This document shows positions 36,213 through 44,414 of a DNA stretch of 64,000 nt, piece after piece. Both the position numbers and the translations under genes were made by a program. The notes beneath the pieces were generated by a model. The model saw nothing but the letters and a program-made list of their open reading frames with translations. It did not search any database and was not told the origin of the DNA. This stretch comes from an uncultured Ruminococcus sp. GTDB taxonomy: Bacteria > Bacillota > Clostridia > Oscillospirales > Acutalibacteraceae. The stretch's first letter is position 1. Each line of letters starts with the position of its first letter. The stretch covers positions 29,628 through 93,627 of the forward strand of contig CADCCP010000013.1 in the NCBI GenBank assembly GCA_902800005.1, in the 5' to 3' direction.

Positions 36213-36754
36213 GGTCTGCACTGTATGGAACGTCTTACATTGTCGGCGACTTCCTGCCCTTTGAAAGCTCCGAGCAGTGCAAGGGCAAATTCAGCAGATA
36301 CACCCATTCCTCTTGCAGTTATGATATTTCCGTCAATGCATACATATTCATCGCCGATGACGGCATCAAAGAGTTCTCTCTCAAATCCGGGAAAGGCAGT
36401 TGCTTTTTTATCTTTGAGTATTCCCATGTGACCGAGTATCGAGGGAGCGGCACATATCGCACCGATTACCAGATCTCTTTCACTGCAATAAGTGATGGCT
36501 TTAATGACCTTATTTGATTTTTCAAGGTTTGTCGTGCCGGGCATACCGCCGGGCAGTATGATACCCTGTACATCGTTGAGCAGACTGAAATCACTGTCGG
36601 CAATGTCGGTCTTTACGGTGATGTTATGAGAACCTTTTATCTCAGTACCGCCGATGCCTACGGTTGTCACTTCCACGCCGCCACGCCTGAGAATATCGAC
36701 AGGAGTGAGAGCTTCTATTTCTTCAAAACCGTTTGCCAAAAACAAATATACCAT
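36209..36754 (-). CDS. DJ-1/PfpI family protein
   Basis: 181 residues. Class I glutamine-amidotransferase-like fold: GFEEIEA with the conserved Glu (~14), LPGGMPGTTNL (~68-78), and the nucleophile elbow GAICAAP with Cys ~100. DJ-1 homologues act in protein or metabolite repair and glyoxal handling; older notes as ThiJ (thiamine) are not supported. GGAAGG lies upstream of the ATG. It is the first gene of an operon with the cyclo-ligase and mltG, linked by 4-base overlaps. Confidence 0.9.
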   Translation of the reverse strand: MVYLFLANGFEEIEALTPVDILRRGGVEVTTVGIGGTEIKGSHNITVKTDIADSDFSLLNDVQGIILPGGMPGTTNLEKSNKVIKAITYCSERDLVIGAICAAPSILGHMGILKDKKATAFPGFERELFDAVIGDEYVCIDGNIITARGMGVSAEFALALLGAFKGQEVADNVRRSIQCRP

Positions 36755-36797
36755 ATTTTATCATCCTTCCGTAATATACAAAACTCTGTCAAATTAC

Positions 36798-36826
36798 ATT
36801 ATATAAGAAATTTTTTCAAAAAACAA
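36798..36826 (-). promoter_or_regulatory. Promoter of the DJ-1/cyclo-ligase/mltG operon
   Basis: On the minus strand TTGTTT (36821-36826), 17 bases, TATAAT (36798-36803). Confidence 0.55.
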
Positions 36827-36843
36827 GGCGTTTTTACAATTTT

Positions 36844-39800
36844 TTATTTTCTTCTCCGCCTGTTCAATGCAAAAGCGACCGAACTTATTATAACGAGTAT
36901 TCCTGTCAATGCTATCGCATAGACGGGATCGTCACCGTTTATTTCGGGGACTTCACTGATATAAGACTCTGTTCGGGAAACTTCGGGCGGGTTACTTGGT
37001 ATTTCGGATATTTCAGGGTACTCTCCGCTGAATCCAACGGGTATTTCCTGCATGAAGTCATCACTGCCGACAGGTATGACAAAATATTCTTCACTGCATG
37101 AATATCCGTCGGGCAATGATACTATCTGTGCAAGGTACACATCGGGAAGAAGTCCCTCAAATACAGCATTACCGTTTTTATCGGAAACAGCGGTCTTTTT
37201 GTCCAGAGATATTTTTATATCGGGAGCAGGCTTGCCGTTCTGATCTGTGAAGGTGAATACGGCTTTTTGATAAGTGACCGTATCGGCAATTTTGATCTCG
37301 GTTTTGCGGTAAGTTCCGTCATAAGCCCTGTAAGCTATATGCAGGGGAGAAAACGGAGATATGCTTGTTCTCGTCATAAATTCCAGCTTGACGAGTTCAC
37401 TGTACAGTGATGTGATGTCATATCTGTGAGTGACGGAGCCGTCCTCATTTTCCGTGACCTCTTCAAGTTCATATGCTCCCTCTGAAAGATAACCCGTATT
37501 TTTCAGATCATCAAGTCTGTCAGCATATTCATATTTTCTGGTATTGACGTTATAGGCGGCTGTATACAATTCAAATCCCTTTATATATTTATTGTCTTTT
37601 GCGGTCAGCTCAAGATATGTCTTGTCATCAATTTTATATGTCTTTGACGACAGGATAACAGGCTTTTCACTGTCCATTGCAAAAAGATATTTTATATCAT
37701 ATATATCATCAGAAACAGAGCCGTCCGCTGTGACAGTCCTTGCTGAAACGGCATAAATATAGTCGCCGTCAGGCAGATTGGAGAAAAATTCTGCTATATC
37801 ACCGCTGTCGGACAGGAGATCCCTGTAAAGTTCACCTGCATTTTTTCTGACAGTGCCGTAATTCTTTGAAAAGAGAACCTTGGCGTTACTGTCGGAGACG
37901 GTCACGGTGAAGTCGTGAACGTCACGCATAAGTCTGAAATTCGGCAGGAGATATGAATTTTTCATCTGGGATATGTCGTAGAAATTACCCGTCATTGTCT
38001 TTGACATATATCCGTCAATGCTGACAGGCTCGCTGTCTGCATTGTAGTCAACGGAAACAAGGCTGTTGTGTTCTTTTACCATTTCTTCATAAAAAGGATC
38101 GATATTTTCCCATTCGCCGTAAAATGCCGTGAAAGGAAAATTCAGAGTTCTGCCATGCTCATTTTCAAGCACCGTATAGCCGTCAATGTAAAATCCGTTT
38201 GGGAAAAACTCTTTCAGTTCGTCACCGTTCACCTCTATTTCAACGGAAATGTCAGCCTGCTGACCGCCTGCAACTTCTATTTCAGTGACTTCTTCACCGT
38301 CATGCAGAAATCTGACTGTTGAAATATCTTTCAGAGAATACGGTTCAAGCATATTGATGATACTGTCATCATCTGCTTCAAAGCGGTCTGTTTCAATGAA
38401 AGAACTGATAGAAAATACCTGCGATCCTTCGGAGACATTCCTGACGGTAAAGTTAAAACTGAATTCGCCGTCAGCACTGTCACCCATGCTTGCTTTTGGT
38501 ATGCCGTTCTCTGTCGTGAGATATGCACCTGACTGCATGATGCTTTCAATGTCTGTACGTCCGGCTCCCTGCTTTCTGGGGGAAATGTACAGAAGTTCAT
38601 CATTGTCATAGTCATACTGCTTGACAGGCTCGGCATTGCTCATGATAAAAGATGTGACGGTATTGTTTTGCTCTGCAGGGGAGAGGCTATTGAACCATTC
38701 ATATTGTTTGAGATATTGAGATACAACGGCATAAGTGCCGGATACGAGTGCAGATGAGAATGATGTTCCCGATACATAGCTGTAACTGCCGTTGGAGTTT
38801 GCCGAGAGGACGTTTTCACCGACAGCCGTTATTTCAGGCTTTAATTTCAGATCAGCCGTTACGCCCCATGAAGAAAATTTCGACATGGTATTTTTTTTAA
38901 TGCTGTCGGCTAAAACGGCTGTTTCGGGAATATCAAGAGTACCTTGTGTGTATTCCGCAAAGTAGTTTGTATAGCCGTCATCAATTACGGCAACAGGGAT
39001 ATTTTTTCTTTCGATAAAAATATCACGGTCATTTTCAAAATTACCGCTGTCTATGACTGCAAGTGCCTTTGCACCGGCAAAAAATGCCTGCTGTGCATGA
39101 TCCTGCGATTCGGCAAGATCTGTCTCTATGACGGCGATCTTATTTTCTGCCTGTGAAAAGTCATATTCACCCTTGTCATTTTTTTCAAGAAAAATATATT
39201 CTCTGTTTTCATCGGGAATATCCGTGAATTTAAGTTCATCTCCGACATTGTTGTAAAGGAACCTGTTTCCGTCGGCAATGAGATATTCGGCGGATATATA
39301 CGGATTTGTTGAAGATGAAACGGAAATAACGCTGTCATATTCCGCAAGACAGTTCAATGTACCGTAGTCTATATTGTAGGTGTCCTGTTTTTCCGGCAGA
39401 CCTGAATTTCCGCAGGGGCATATAATGACAGTTCCCGTTTTTGAGAGCTTTTCCAAAGGGCTTTCAAATATATCGGATAATTTTTCATTTCCGAGACTGA
39501 TATTTATAATATCTGTACCGAGCTTTGCACAATCGTCAAGTGCGGAAAGTATGCTGTCGGCATGGGCAAGCCCGTCACTTCCGCATACTTTCATAAAAGC
39601 AAGCTGTGCATTGTATGCAATGCCTTTAAAACCGTTTTCGGAGTCGTTACCGCCTGCAAGGGCAGCCGTAGCCGTACCGTGAGAGCGGTTTTCTCTTGTA
39701 TCCGTATCGCTGTCGGCATAGTCATATGCATATATGATCTTGTCGCTTTTGGATACATCTTCAAATTTGCAGTTGCTTCCTACACTGAAATTCACTGTGT

Positions 39801-40518
39801 CAAAGATAGATCTCACTGTATCGCTGTCATATTTCAAAGCAGTCGGTTCTTCTGCAAATGCACTGTGCAGGACATCAAATTCACTGTCTATGACGGCGAT
39901 AAGAGTATTCTGCCCGTCAAGTTCGGGAGAATAGTTTAAAAGTTTCAATTGTTCCTCGGATATATTGGCAGGACTTGCGGAAATATCGGAAATATCCTGC
40001 CCGTTAAGCACGATGTCATCAATGTAAACTCTTTTTACGCCGTTTATCTTTTCTATTTTATCCATCTCATTTGCAGGGGCTTTCACGGAAAAGCCGTTGA
40101 ATACTGCACAAAAAGTATGACTTTCGGAAAAATCGGATCTGGCAATTAATTTTTGTATGCTTGCCTTGACGACAGCCTGATTTTTTTTGATGGTATCAAG
40201 AATACTTCTGCAATCCCCGGAAAGCACAAGTTCCGATACGTTATTGTATTTATCGTCCGAATTTGTCACTATGTCAATAAGCGGTTCTGCATTGAGTTCC
40301 ACAATGAAATTCACGGTTTTATTTGTTTTTGGGAGAGTTTCCTTTTTTGGCTCGTCTTTTTTGGTAGGCGGCTTGACGATAGCAACGGGGGCTTTTGAAA
40401 CGCTTTCATCAGGCGGTATGTCCGCTGTATTGAAGTAGCGTGAGTCCAGCACAGGCAGCATAAGTATTGCTGTCATAAGTGCCACCGCCAACACGGATAA
40501 AAATAATCTCTTTTTCAC
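36844..40518 (-). CDS. Large surface subtilisin-like serine protease
   Basis: 1224 residues. Exported S8 peptidase: signal segment (~5-22), an I9-like propeptide (~65-165), then the catalytic domain with Asp in LIAVIDSEFD (~210), His in RSHGTATAA (~278) and Ser in SGTSFSSA (~585). A PA-type insert (~455-530) is present. Beta-rich Fn3-like and SpaA/carboxypeptidase-regulatory-like repeats follow; the last is KPAPDIKISLDKKTAVSDKNG. A C-terminal helix with an RRRRK tail (~1197-1224) anchors it; no LPxTG is seen. The Asp motif DSEFD deviates from the usual DTGID. Start is GTG 40518 after GGGTGATC. It likely degrades external proteins or processes surface proteins. Confidence 0.92.
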   Translation of the reverse strand: MKKRLFLSVLAVALMTAILMLPVLDSRYFNTADIPPDESVSKAPVAIVKPPTKKDEPKKETLPKTNKTVNFIVELNAEPLIDIVTNSDDKYNNVSELVLSGDCRSILDTIKKNQAVVKASIQKLIARSDFSESHTFCAVFNGFSVKAPANEMDKIEKINGVKRVYIDDIVLNGQDISDISASPANISEEQLKLLNYSPELDGQNTLIAVIDSEFDVLHSAFAEEPTALKYDSDTVRSIFDTVNFSVGSNCKFEDVSKSDKIIYAYDYADSDTDTRENRSHGTATAALAGGNDSENGFKGIAYNAQLAFMKVCGSDGLAHADSILSALDDCAKLGTDIINISLGNEKLSDIFESPLEKLSKTGTVIICPCGNSGLPEKQDTYNIDYGTLNCLAEYDSVISVSSSTNPYISAEYLIADGNRFLYNNVGDELKFTDIPDENREYIFLEKNDKGEYDFSQAENKIAVIETDLAESQDHAQQAFFAGAKALAVIDSGNFENDRDIFIERKNIPVAVIDDGYTNYFAEYTQGTLDIPETAVLADSIKKNTMSKFSSWGVTADLKLKPEITAVGENVLSANSNGSYSYVSGTSFSSALVSGTYAVVSQYLKQYEWFNSLSPAEQNNTVTSFIMSNAEPVKQYDYDNDELLYISPRKQGAGRTDIESIMQSGAYLTTENGIPKASMGDSADGEFSFNFTVRNVSEGSQVFSISSFIETDRFEADDDSIINMLEPYSLKDISTVRFLHDGEEVTEIEVAGGQQADISVEIEVNGDELKEFFPNGFYIDGYTVLENEHGRTLNFPFTAFYGEWENIDPFYEEMVKEHNSLVSVDYNADSEPVSIDGYMSKTMTGNFYDISQMKNSYLLPNFRLMRDVHDFTVTVSDSNAKVLFSKNYGTVRKNAGELYRDLLSDSGDIAEFFSNLPDGDYIYAVSARTVTADGSVSDDIYDIKYLFAMDSEKPVILSSKTYKIDDKTYLELTAKDNKYIKGFELYTAAYNVNTRKYEYADRLDDLKNTGYLSEGAYELEEVTENEDGSVTHRYDITSLYSELVKLEFMTRTSISPFSPLHIAYRAYDGTYRKTEIKIADTVTYQKAVFTFTDQNGKPAPDIKISLDKKTAVSDKNGNAVFEGLLPDVYLAQIVSLPDGYSCSEEYFVIPVGSDDFMQEIPVGFSGEYPEISEIPSNPPEVSRTESYISEVPEINGDDPVYAIALTGILVIISSVAFALNRRRRK

Positions 40519-40531
40519 TTCCGATCACCCT

Positions 40532-41305
40532 TTATCTGTTCAGGAGTAAAGCTGCCGTCAATGCGATGACTTCACGGGTGGTAAATGCCGAAACATATCT
40601 CAGAGGAGTCTTTGAAGATACCGCTCCACACTCGTATCCCATACGTTTGGCAATGAGTGCCGCACGCATTTCATGGAAACCGTCCGTTACTATCGCCATG
40701 TTTTCATTAAGACCGTTTTTCTTGATAATATCTGCTGAAAATGCGATGTTTTCATTAGTATTGACAGACCTGTTTTCAATATATATCCTGCTTTCATCAA
40801 TGCCCATGTTGACGAGATATTTTTTTATACATTCGGCTTCACTGATATTTTCATCACTGCCCTGACCGCCTGATGCAACACACTTTGTATCGGGATTTGT
40901 TTTAAGATATTCAAACGCCGTTTCAATACGCTTGTAAAGCAAAAGACTTGGATTATCTCCCCTGACCTGACAGCCCAATACAACAACAGTTGCATTGTCT
41001 TTCGGAGGTCTTGCGGCAAAGTATGCCATAGCACCCAGTATCACCGCTATCCATATTAACATCACTGCAAACAGCACACACAATACTCTGTAAATTATCT
41101 TTGCAGTTTTGTTTTGTTTCATTCTCTGCACGACAGCGGAAACTTTATCCCATAAAATGCAGTTTGCCCCCGTCCATGCAAAAAACAGTGAGCCTGCCAC
41201 AGTTCCTATATTGAATATCGTGGAAACCGTGTACCAAAATATCATGATACACGATATTATAAATATTACTATCCTTAACAAGATCGTCCAAGTTTTTCTT
41301 TTCAT
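40532..41305 (-). CDS. YdcF/SanA family (DUF218) membrane protein
   Basis: 257 residues. Three N-terminal helices (~8-28, 32-50, 68-92) and then a DUF218 domain: VVVLGCQVRGD (~106-116), KCVASGGQGSDE, SEAECIKKYL, SVNTNENI, VTDGFHEMRA. Relatives are linked to cell-envelope or vancomycin-sensitivity phenotypes in E. coli; the chemical activity is unknown. Start ATG 41305 after GGAAGTGAG. It is followed after 13 bases by the subtilase gene, with which it shares the promoter. Confidence 0.88.
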   Translation of the reverse strand: MKRKTWTILLRIVIFIISCIMIFWYTVSTIFNIGTVAGSLFFAWTGANCILWDKVSAVVQRMKQNKTAKIIYRVLCVLFAVMLIWIAVILGAMAYFAARPPKDNATVVVLGCQVRGDNPSLLLYKRIETAFEYLKTNPDTKCVASGGQGSDENISEAECIKKYLVNMGIDESRIYIENRSVNTNENIAFSADIIKKNGLNENMAIVTDGFHEMRAALIAKRMGYECGAVSSKTPLRYVSAFTTREVIALTAALLLNR

Positions 41306-41335
41306 TATCTCACTTCCAAACTTATTCTACCCATC

Positions 41336-41364
41336 ATTTTATATCATAAAAAGCCCTCAGTCAA
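41336..41364 (-). promoter_or_regulatory. Promoter of the ydcF-like/subtilase operon
   Basis: On the minus strand TTGACT (41359-41364), 17 bases, TAAAAT (41336-41341). Confidence 0.65.
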
Positions 41365-41402
41365 GAGATGATTTATTTTCTGTTCGGATTTTCCATTTGT
41401 CA

Positions 41403-41431
41403 TTGACAAAATCGTGAATTTATTATAAAAT
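41403..41431 (+). promoter_or_regulatory. Promoter of the fatty acid synthesis operon
   Basis: TTGACA (41403-41408), 17 bases, TAAAAT (41426-41431). No FapR- or FabT-type palindrome was found in the ~75-base leader. Confidence 0.7.
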
Positions 41432-41506
41432 TAGGTGATAGCTGTTTTAAGGAAAGACTTAATAAAATGAGGTTTATATATAATTAAATTTAAGGAGGCT
41501 ATTTTA

Positions 41507-42466
41507 ATGAGTTTTACTATTTTGGGAACAGGAAAGGCAGTTCCTGATTATATCCTGACCAATGAAGAACTGTCAACAATGGTAGATACAAATGACGAGT
41601 GGATCACCACAAGAACAGGCATTAAAGAAAGACGTATCTGCAAGGGTGAAACGCTGACAGACCTTACTGTGAGAGCGGCACATGAAGCCCTTGAGAATGC
41701 AGGCGTAACACCTGAACAGCTTGATTTGATAATCTGTTCGACAATGCGTGGGGAGAATGTCACACCGTCACAGGCTTGTGTCATTCAAAAAGAAATAGGT
41801 GCAACGTGTCCGGCATTTGATGTAAATGCTGCTTGTTCGGGATTCATATATGCACTCGACATCGCAGACGGCTATTTCGTCAGAAAAAAAGTAAAACACG
41901 TTCTTATAGTTTCTATGGATAATCTTTCTAACATCATAGACTGGAAGGACAGAGGAACTTGTGTATTGTTCGGTGACGGCGGTGCAGCGGCAGTCTTGGG
42001 TGAAGGTGATGACCTTCTTGCAATAAATCTTACTGCTGTCGGAAATGACCAAGTATTGAGAATACCTCACGGCACTAATTCATCTCCATTCTATGAGCAT
42101 GAAGAACAAAGAGCCGTTCTGCACATGGAAGGTAATGAAGTTTATAAATTTGCCGTCAACGCTATGTCAACGGGCATTACAAAATCTGTTGCCGATGCAG
42201 GTCTTGAAATGGAAGATGTTGATTGTGTGATACCTCATCAGGCGAATATCAGAATTATCAATGCATCTGCAAAAAATCTTGCCATTCCGAGAGAAAAATT
42301 TTTCTGCAACGTCATGCACTACGGAAATACATCATCAGGAAGTGTACCTATGGCACTTGATGAAGCAAACCGTTCGGGCTTTATTAAAAAAGGTGATATA
42401 ATTGCTATGTGTGCCTTTGGTGCAGGACTTACAACAGGAAGTTGCGTAATAAGATGGAATAAATAA
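41507..42466 (+). CDS. fabH: 3-oxoacyl-ACP synthase III (FabH)
   Basis: 319 residues. Starts fatty acid synthesis by condensing acetyl-CoA (or a branched acyl-CoA) with malonyl-ACP. The thiolase fold has active-site Cys in NAACSGF (~112), His in PHQANIR (~244) and Asn in YGNTSSGS (~274). AAGGAGG precedes the ATG. First gene of the operon. In related Firmicutes fabH is commonly followed by acpP and fabK; here it is followed by a heptamer repeat and a damaged junction. Confidence 0.96.
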   Translation: MSFTILGTGKAVPDYILTNEELSTMVDTNDEWITTRTGIKERRICKGETLTDLTVRAAHEALENAGVTPEQLDLIICSTMRGENVTPSQACVIQKEIGATCPAFDVNAACSGFIYALDIADGYFVRKKVKHVLIVSMDNLSNIIDWKDRGTCVLFGDGGAAAVLGEGDDLLAINLTAVGNDQVLRIPHGTNSSPFYEHEEQRAVLHMEGNEVYKFAVNAMSTGITKSVADAGLEMEDVDCVIPHQANIRIINASAKNLAIPREKFFCNVMHYGNTSSGSVPMALDEANRSGFIKKGDIIAMCAFGAGLTTGSCVIRWNK

Positions 42467-42500
42467 TGAGAGTGGAGTTTGGAGAGTGGAGAGTGGAGTT
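42467..42500. repeat. Heptamer repeat, GGAGAGT family, at the fabH-fabD junction
   Basis: Begins at the base after the fabH stop. TGAGAGT, GGAGTTT, GGAGAGT, GGAGAGT and GGAGTT follow without interruption. Confidence 0.85.
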
Positions 42501-42507
42501 GTAAATA

Positions 42508-42627
42508 TTGGAGTATGAGAAAACGGCAAAATACAAAAGTAAGAAATTTGCAGTAAGGATTGTAAATTTATATAAATATCTTGGAAACGAAAAGAAAGAA
42601 TATGTGCATGGGAAAAGAATTGTATGA
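42508..42627 (+). pseudogene. N-terminal fragment of a four-helix-bundle (23S rRNA IVS-type) protein
   Basis: A TTG-initiated 39-codon frame. Residues KSKKFAVRIVNLYKYL then EKKEYV match the start of the small four-helix-bundle S23/IVS protein family (~115-125 residues) as remembered from its conserved N-terminal pattern. It ends after KKEYV and a few more residues, because from TATGTG onward the DNA is fabD in another frame. The fragment therefore looks cut by a deletion or recombination with a ~6-base microhomology. Its ribosome site would be supplied by the preceding repeat. Confidence 0.55.
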
Positions 42628-43453
42628 AAATTCCCCTGCCGCAAAAGCTGTATTCGATATGGCTGAAAGTATCAGACAGGGTACTATCAAACAGTGCTTT
42701 GAGGGTACGAAAGAGGAATTATCCGTGACTATCAATACACAGCCTTGTGTATTCATAACGGACTTGGCGGCAGCGGCGGCAGTTGCGGAAAAAGGTGTCA
42801 AAATAGATTGCGTGGCAGGTTTTTCATTAGGCGAAATTGCAGCTATCGCATTTGCAGGTATGCTTTCTTATGAGGACGCTTTTAAACTCGTCTGCAAAAG
42901 AGCCGAACTCATGGATAAAGCGGCTAAGGAAAATCCGGGAGCTATGGCGGCAGTTATGAAAATATCTCCCGAACAGGTCGAGGAAATTTGTTCACAGTTT
43001 GAAAAGGCTTATCCCGTGAATTACAACAGTCCTGCACAAACGGTCGTTGCGGCTTCTCAGGAAGAAATAGACAGTCTTTGTGATAAAGTCAAGGAAGTCA
43101 AGGGTAAAGCCGTTAAATTAGCCGTAAGCGGTGCATTCCATTCACCGTTTATGAATACGGCGGCTGACGGTCTGGCGGAATATCTCAAAGATATTGACTT
43201 GAAAGAGCCTACTATCCCGATATACGCAAATGCAACGGCTGAACCGTATAAAGACGATTATAAAATGCTCATATCCGCACAGGTAAATCATCCTGTAAAG
43301 TGGCAGAAGTCCGTTGAAAACATGATAGCCAACGGTACAGATACATTTATCGAAGTGGGAGTAGGAAAAACTCTCACAGGTCTTATCAAGAAAATCAATG
43401 CAGACGTAAAGGCTGTAAATATTGAAAATAAGGAGGGACTTGATACTCTTTGA
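42602..43453 (+). CDS. fabD: Malonyl-CoA:ACP transacylase FabD, N-terminally truncated
   Basis: About 284 residues from ATG 42602 (or 282 from 42608); intact family members have ~305-312. The body is complete: catalytic Ser in GFSLGE (~70), LVCKRAELM, the Asn/Gln region YNSPAQTVVAA, His in SGAFHSPFM (~184), and EVGVGKTL near the end. Missing is the universal start KIAFLFxGQGxQYxG, whose Gln region helps form the oxyanion hole; homology begins at MGKELYENSP. The frame is open from TTG 42581, but those codons belong to the four-helix-bundle fragment. Activity is doubtful, and an intact copy may exist elsewhere. Confidence 0.85.
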   Translation: MCMGKELYENSPAAKAVFDMAESIRQGTIKQCFEGTKEELSVTINTQPCVFITDLAAAAAVAEKGVKIDCVAGFSLGEIAAIAFAGMLSYEDAFKLVCKRAELMDKAAKENPGAMAAVMKISPEQVEEICSQFEKAYPVNYNSPAQTVVAASQEEIDSLCDKVKEVKGKAVKLAVSGAFHSPFMNTAADGLAEYLKDIDLKEPTIPIYANATAEPYKDDYKMLISAQVNHPVKWQKSVENMIANGTDTFIEVGVGKTLTGLIKKINADVKAVNIENKEGLDTL

Positions 43454-43468
43454 GTATCGGGGAATACT

Positions 43469-44215
43469 ATGTTTGAACTCACAGGTAAAACAGCGATCAT
43501 CACAGGTGCATCAAGAGGTATAGGCAAGGCAATCGCAATGAAATTTGCACAGCAGGGGGCAAATATCGCTTTCTTACAGATATTCGACAATGAAAATGCC
43601 GCACAGACCGAAAAAGAACTTGCCGAACTCGGTGTAAAAGTAAAGGGTTATGAATGTGACGTGTCGGACTTCAACGCAACAAAGGCTGTTGTTGATGAGA
43701 TCATAAAAGATTTCGGTGAAGTGCATATTCTCGTAAATAACGCCGGTATTATCAGAGATGGTCTTATGCTTTCCATGAAAGAGGAAGATTTTGACAAAGT
43801 TATCAGCGTAAACCTCAAAGGCACTTTCAACATGACAAAAGCAGTATATCAGCATTTCATGAAGAAACGCAGAGGAAGAATTATAAATATCTCGTCAATA
43901 GTCGGCATTAACGGAAATGCAGGTCAGGCAAACTATGCAAGTGCAAAAGCAGGTATAATCGGCATGACAAAATCCGTTGCAAAAGAACTTGCTTCCAGAA
44001 ATGTAACGGCTAATGCAATAGCACCCGGATTTATCGCAACAGATATGACAGCTTCAATGCCCGAAAAGGCAAGAGAAGCAGCTATTGCATCTATTCCCAT
44101 GAAACGTGCCGGACAGGTAGATGACATTGCAAATACTGCCTTGTTCCTTGCATCTGACGAGGCAGGATATATCACAGGTGAAGTCATCAGAGTTGACGGC
44201 GGAATGGCAACTTAA
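43469..44215 (+). CDS. fabG: 3-oxoacyl-ACP reductase FabG
   Basis: 248 residues. NADPH-dependent short-chain reductase of the elongation cycle. Cofactor loop TGASRGIGKAIA (~13-24), NNAG (~90), catalytic Ser in NISSIVG (~141), YASAKAG with Tyr/Lys (~154/158), and the end GYITGEVIRVDGGMAT. GGGGAA precedes the ATG, 15 bases after the fabD stop. Length and all residues are normal. Confidence 0.96.
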   Translation: MFELTGKTAIITGASRGIGKAIAMKFAQQGANIAFLQIFDNENAAQTEKELAELGVKVKGYECDVSDFNATKAVVDEIIKDFGEVHILVNNAGIIRDGLMLSMKEEDFDKVISVNLKGTFNMTKAVYQHFMKKRRGRIINISSIVGINGNAGQANYASAKAGIIGMTKSVAKELASRNVTANAIAPGFIATDMTASMPEKAREAAIASIPMKRAGQVDDIANTALFLASDEAGYITGEVIRVDGGMAT

Positions 44216-44291
44216 ACAATGTACAATGTACAATGTGCAATGTACAATGTGCAATTTACAATGTACAATGTGCAATGTGCAATGTACAATT
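44216..44291. repeat. Heptamer array, CAATGTA family
   Basis: About eleven units of ACAATGT/GCAATGT type directly after the fabG stop. They are the same heptamers as in the ATPase array, in the orientation of that array's left arm. Followed by a GCCGC...TTTTTAG stretch similar to the core of the 29.7 kb element. Confidence 0.85.
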
Positions 44292-44362
44292 ATCGTTGCC
44301 GCAAGTTTTTAGAGCAAAAATAAGTTTAATTTAAAGAGTGGTTTTGGGAATGGGTGGAAATA

Positions 44363-44393
44363 ACTCCACTCTCCACTCTCAACACTCCACTCT
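44363..44393. repeat. Heptamer repeat arm, GGAGAGT family, before fabF
   Basis: ACTCCACTCTCCACTCTCAACACTCCACTC, reverse-complement orientation. It ends 21 bases before the fabF start. Confidence 0.8.
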
Positions 44394-44414
44394 ATAAAGA
44401 AGGGAAGGGTATCA

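Noticed and set aside
36209..36754. ThiJ thiamine biosynthesis enzyme
   Set aside because: Old family name only. The DJ-1 nucleophile elbow is present, and there are no thiamine genes or thi-box nearby.
41432..41506. FapR or FabT operator before fabH
   Set aside because: The leader was read for the known palindromes and none fits well.
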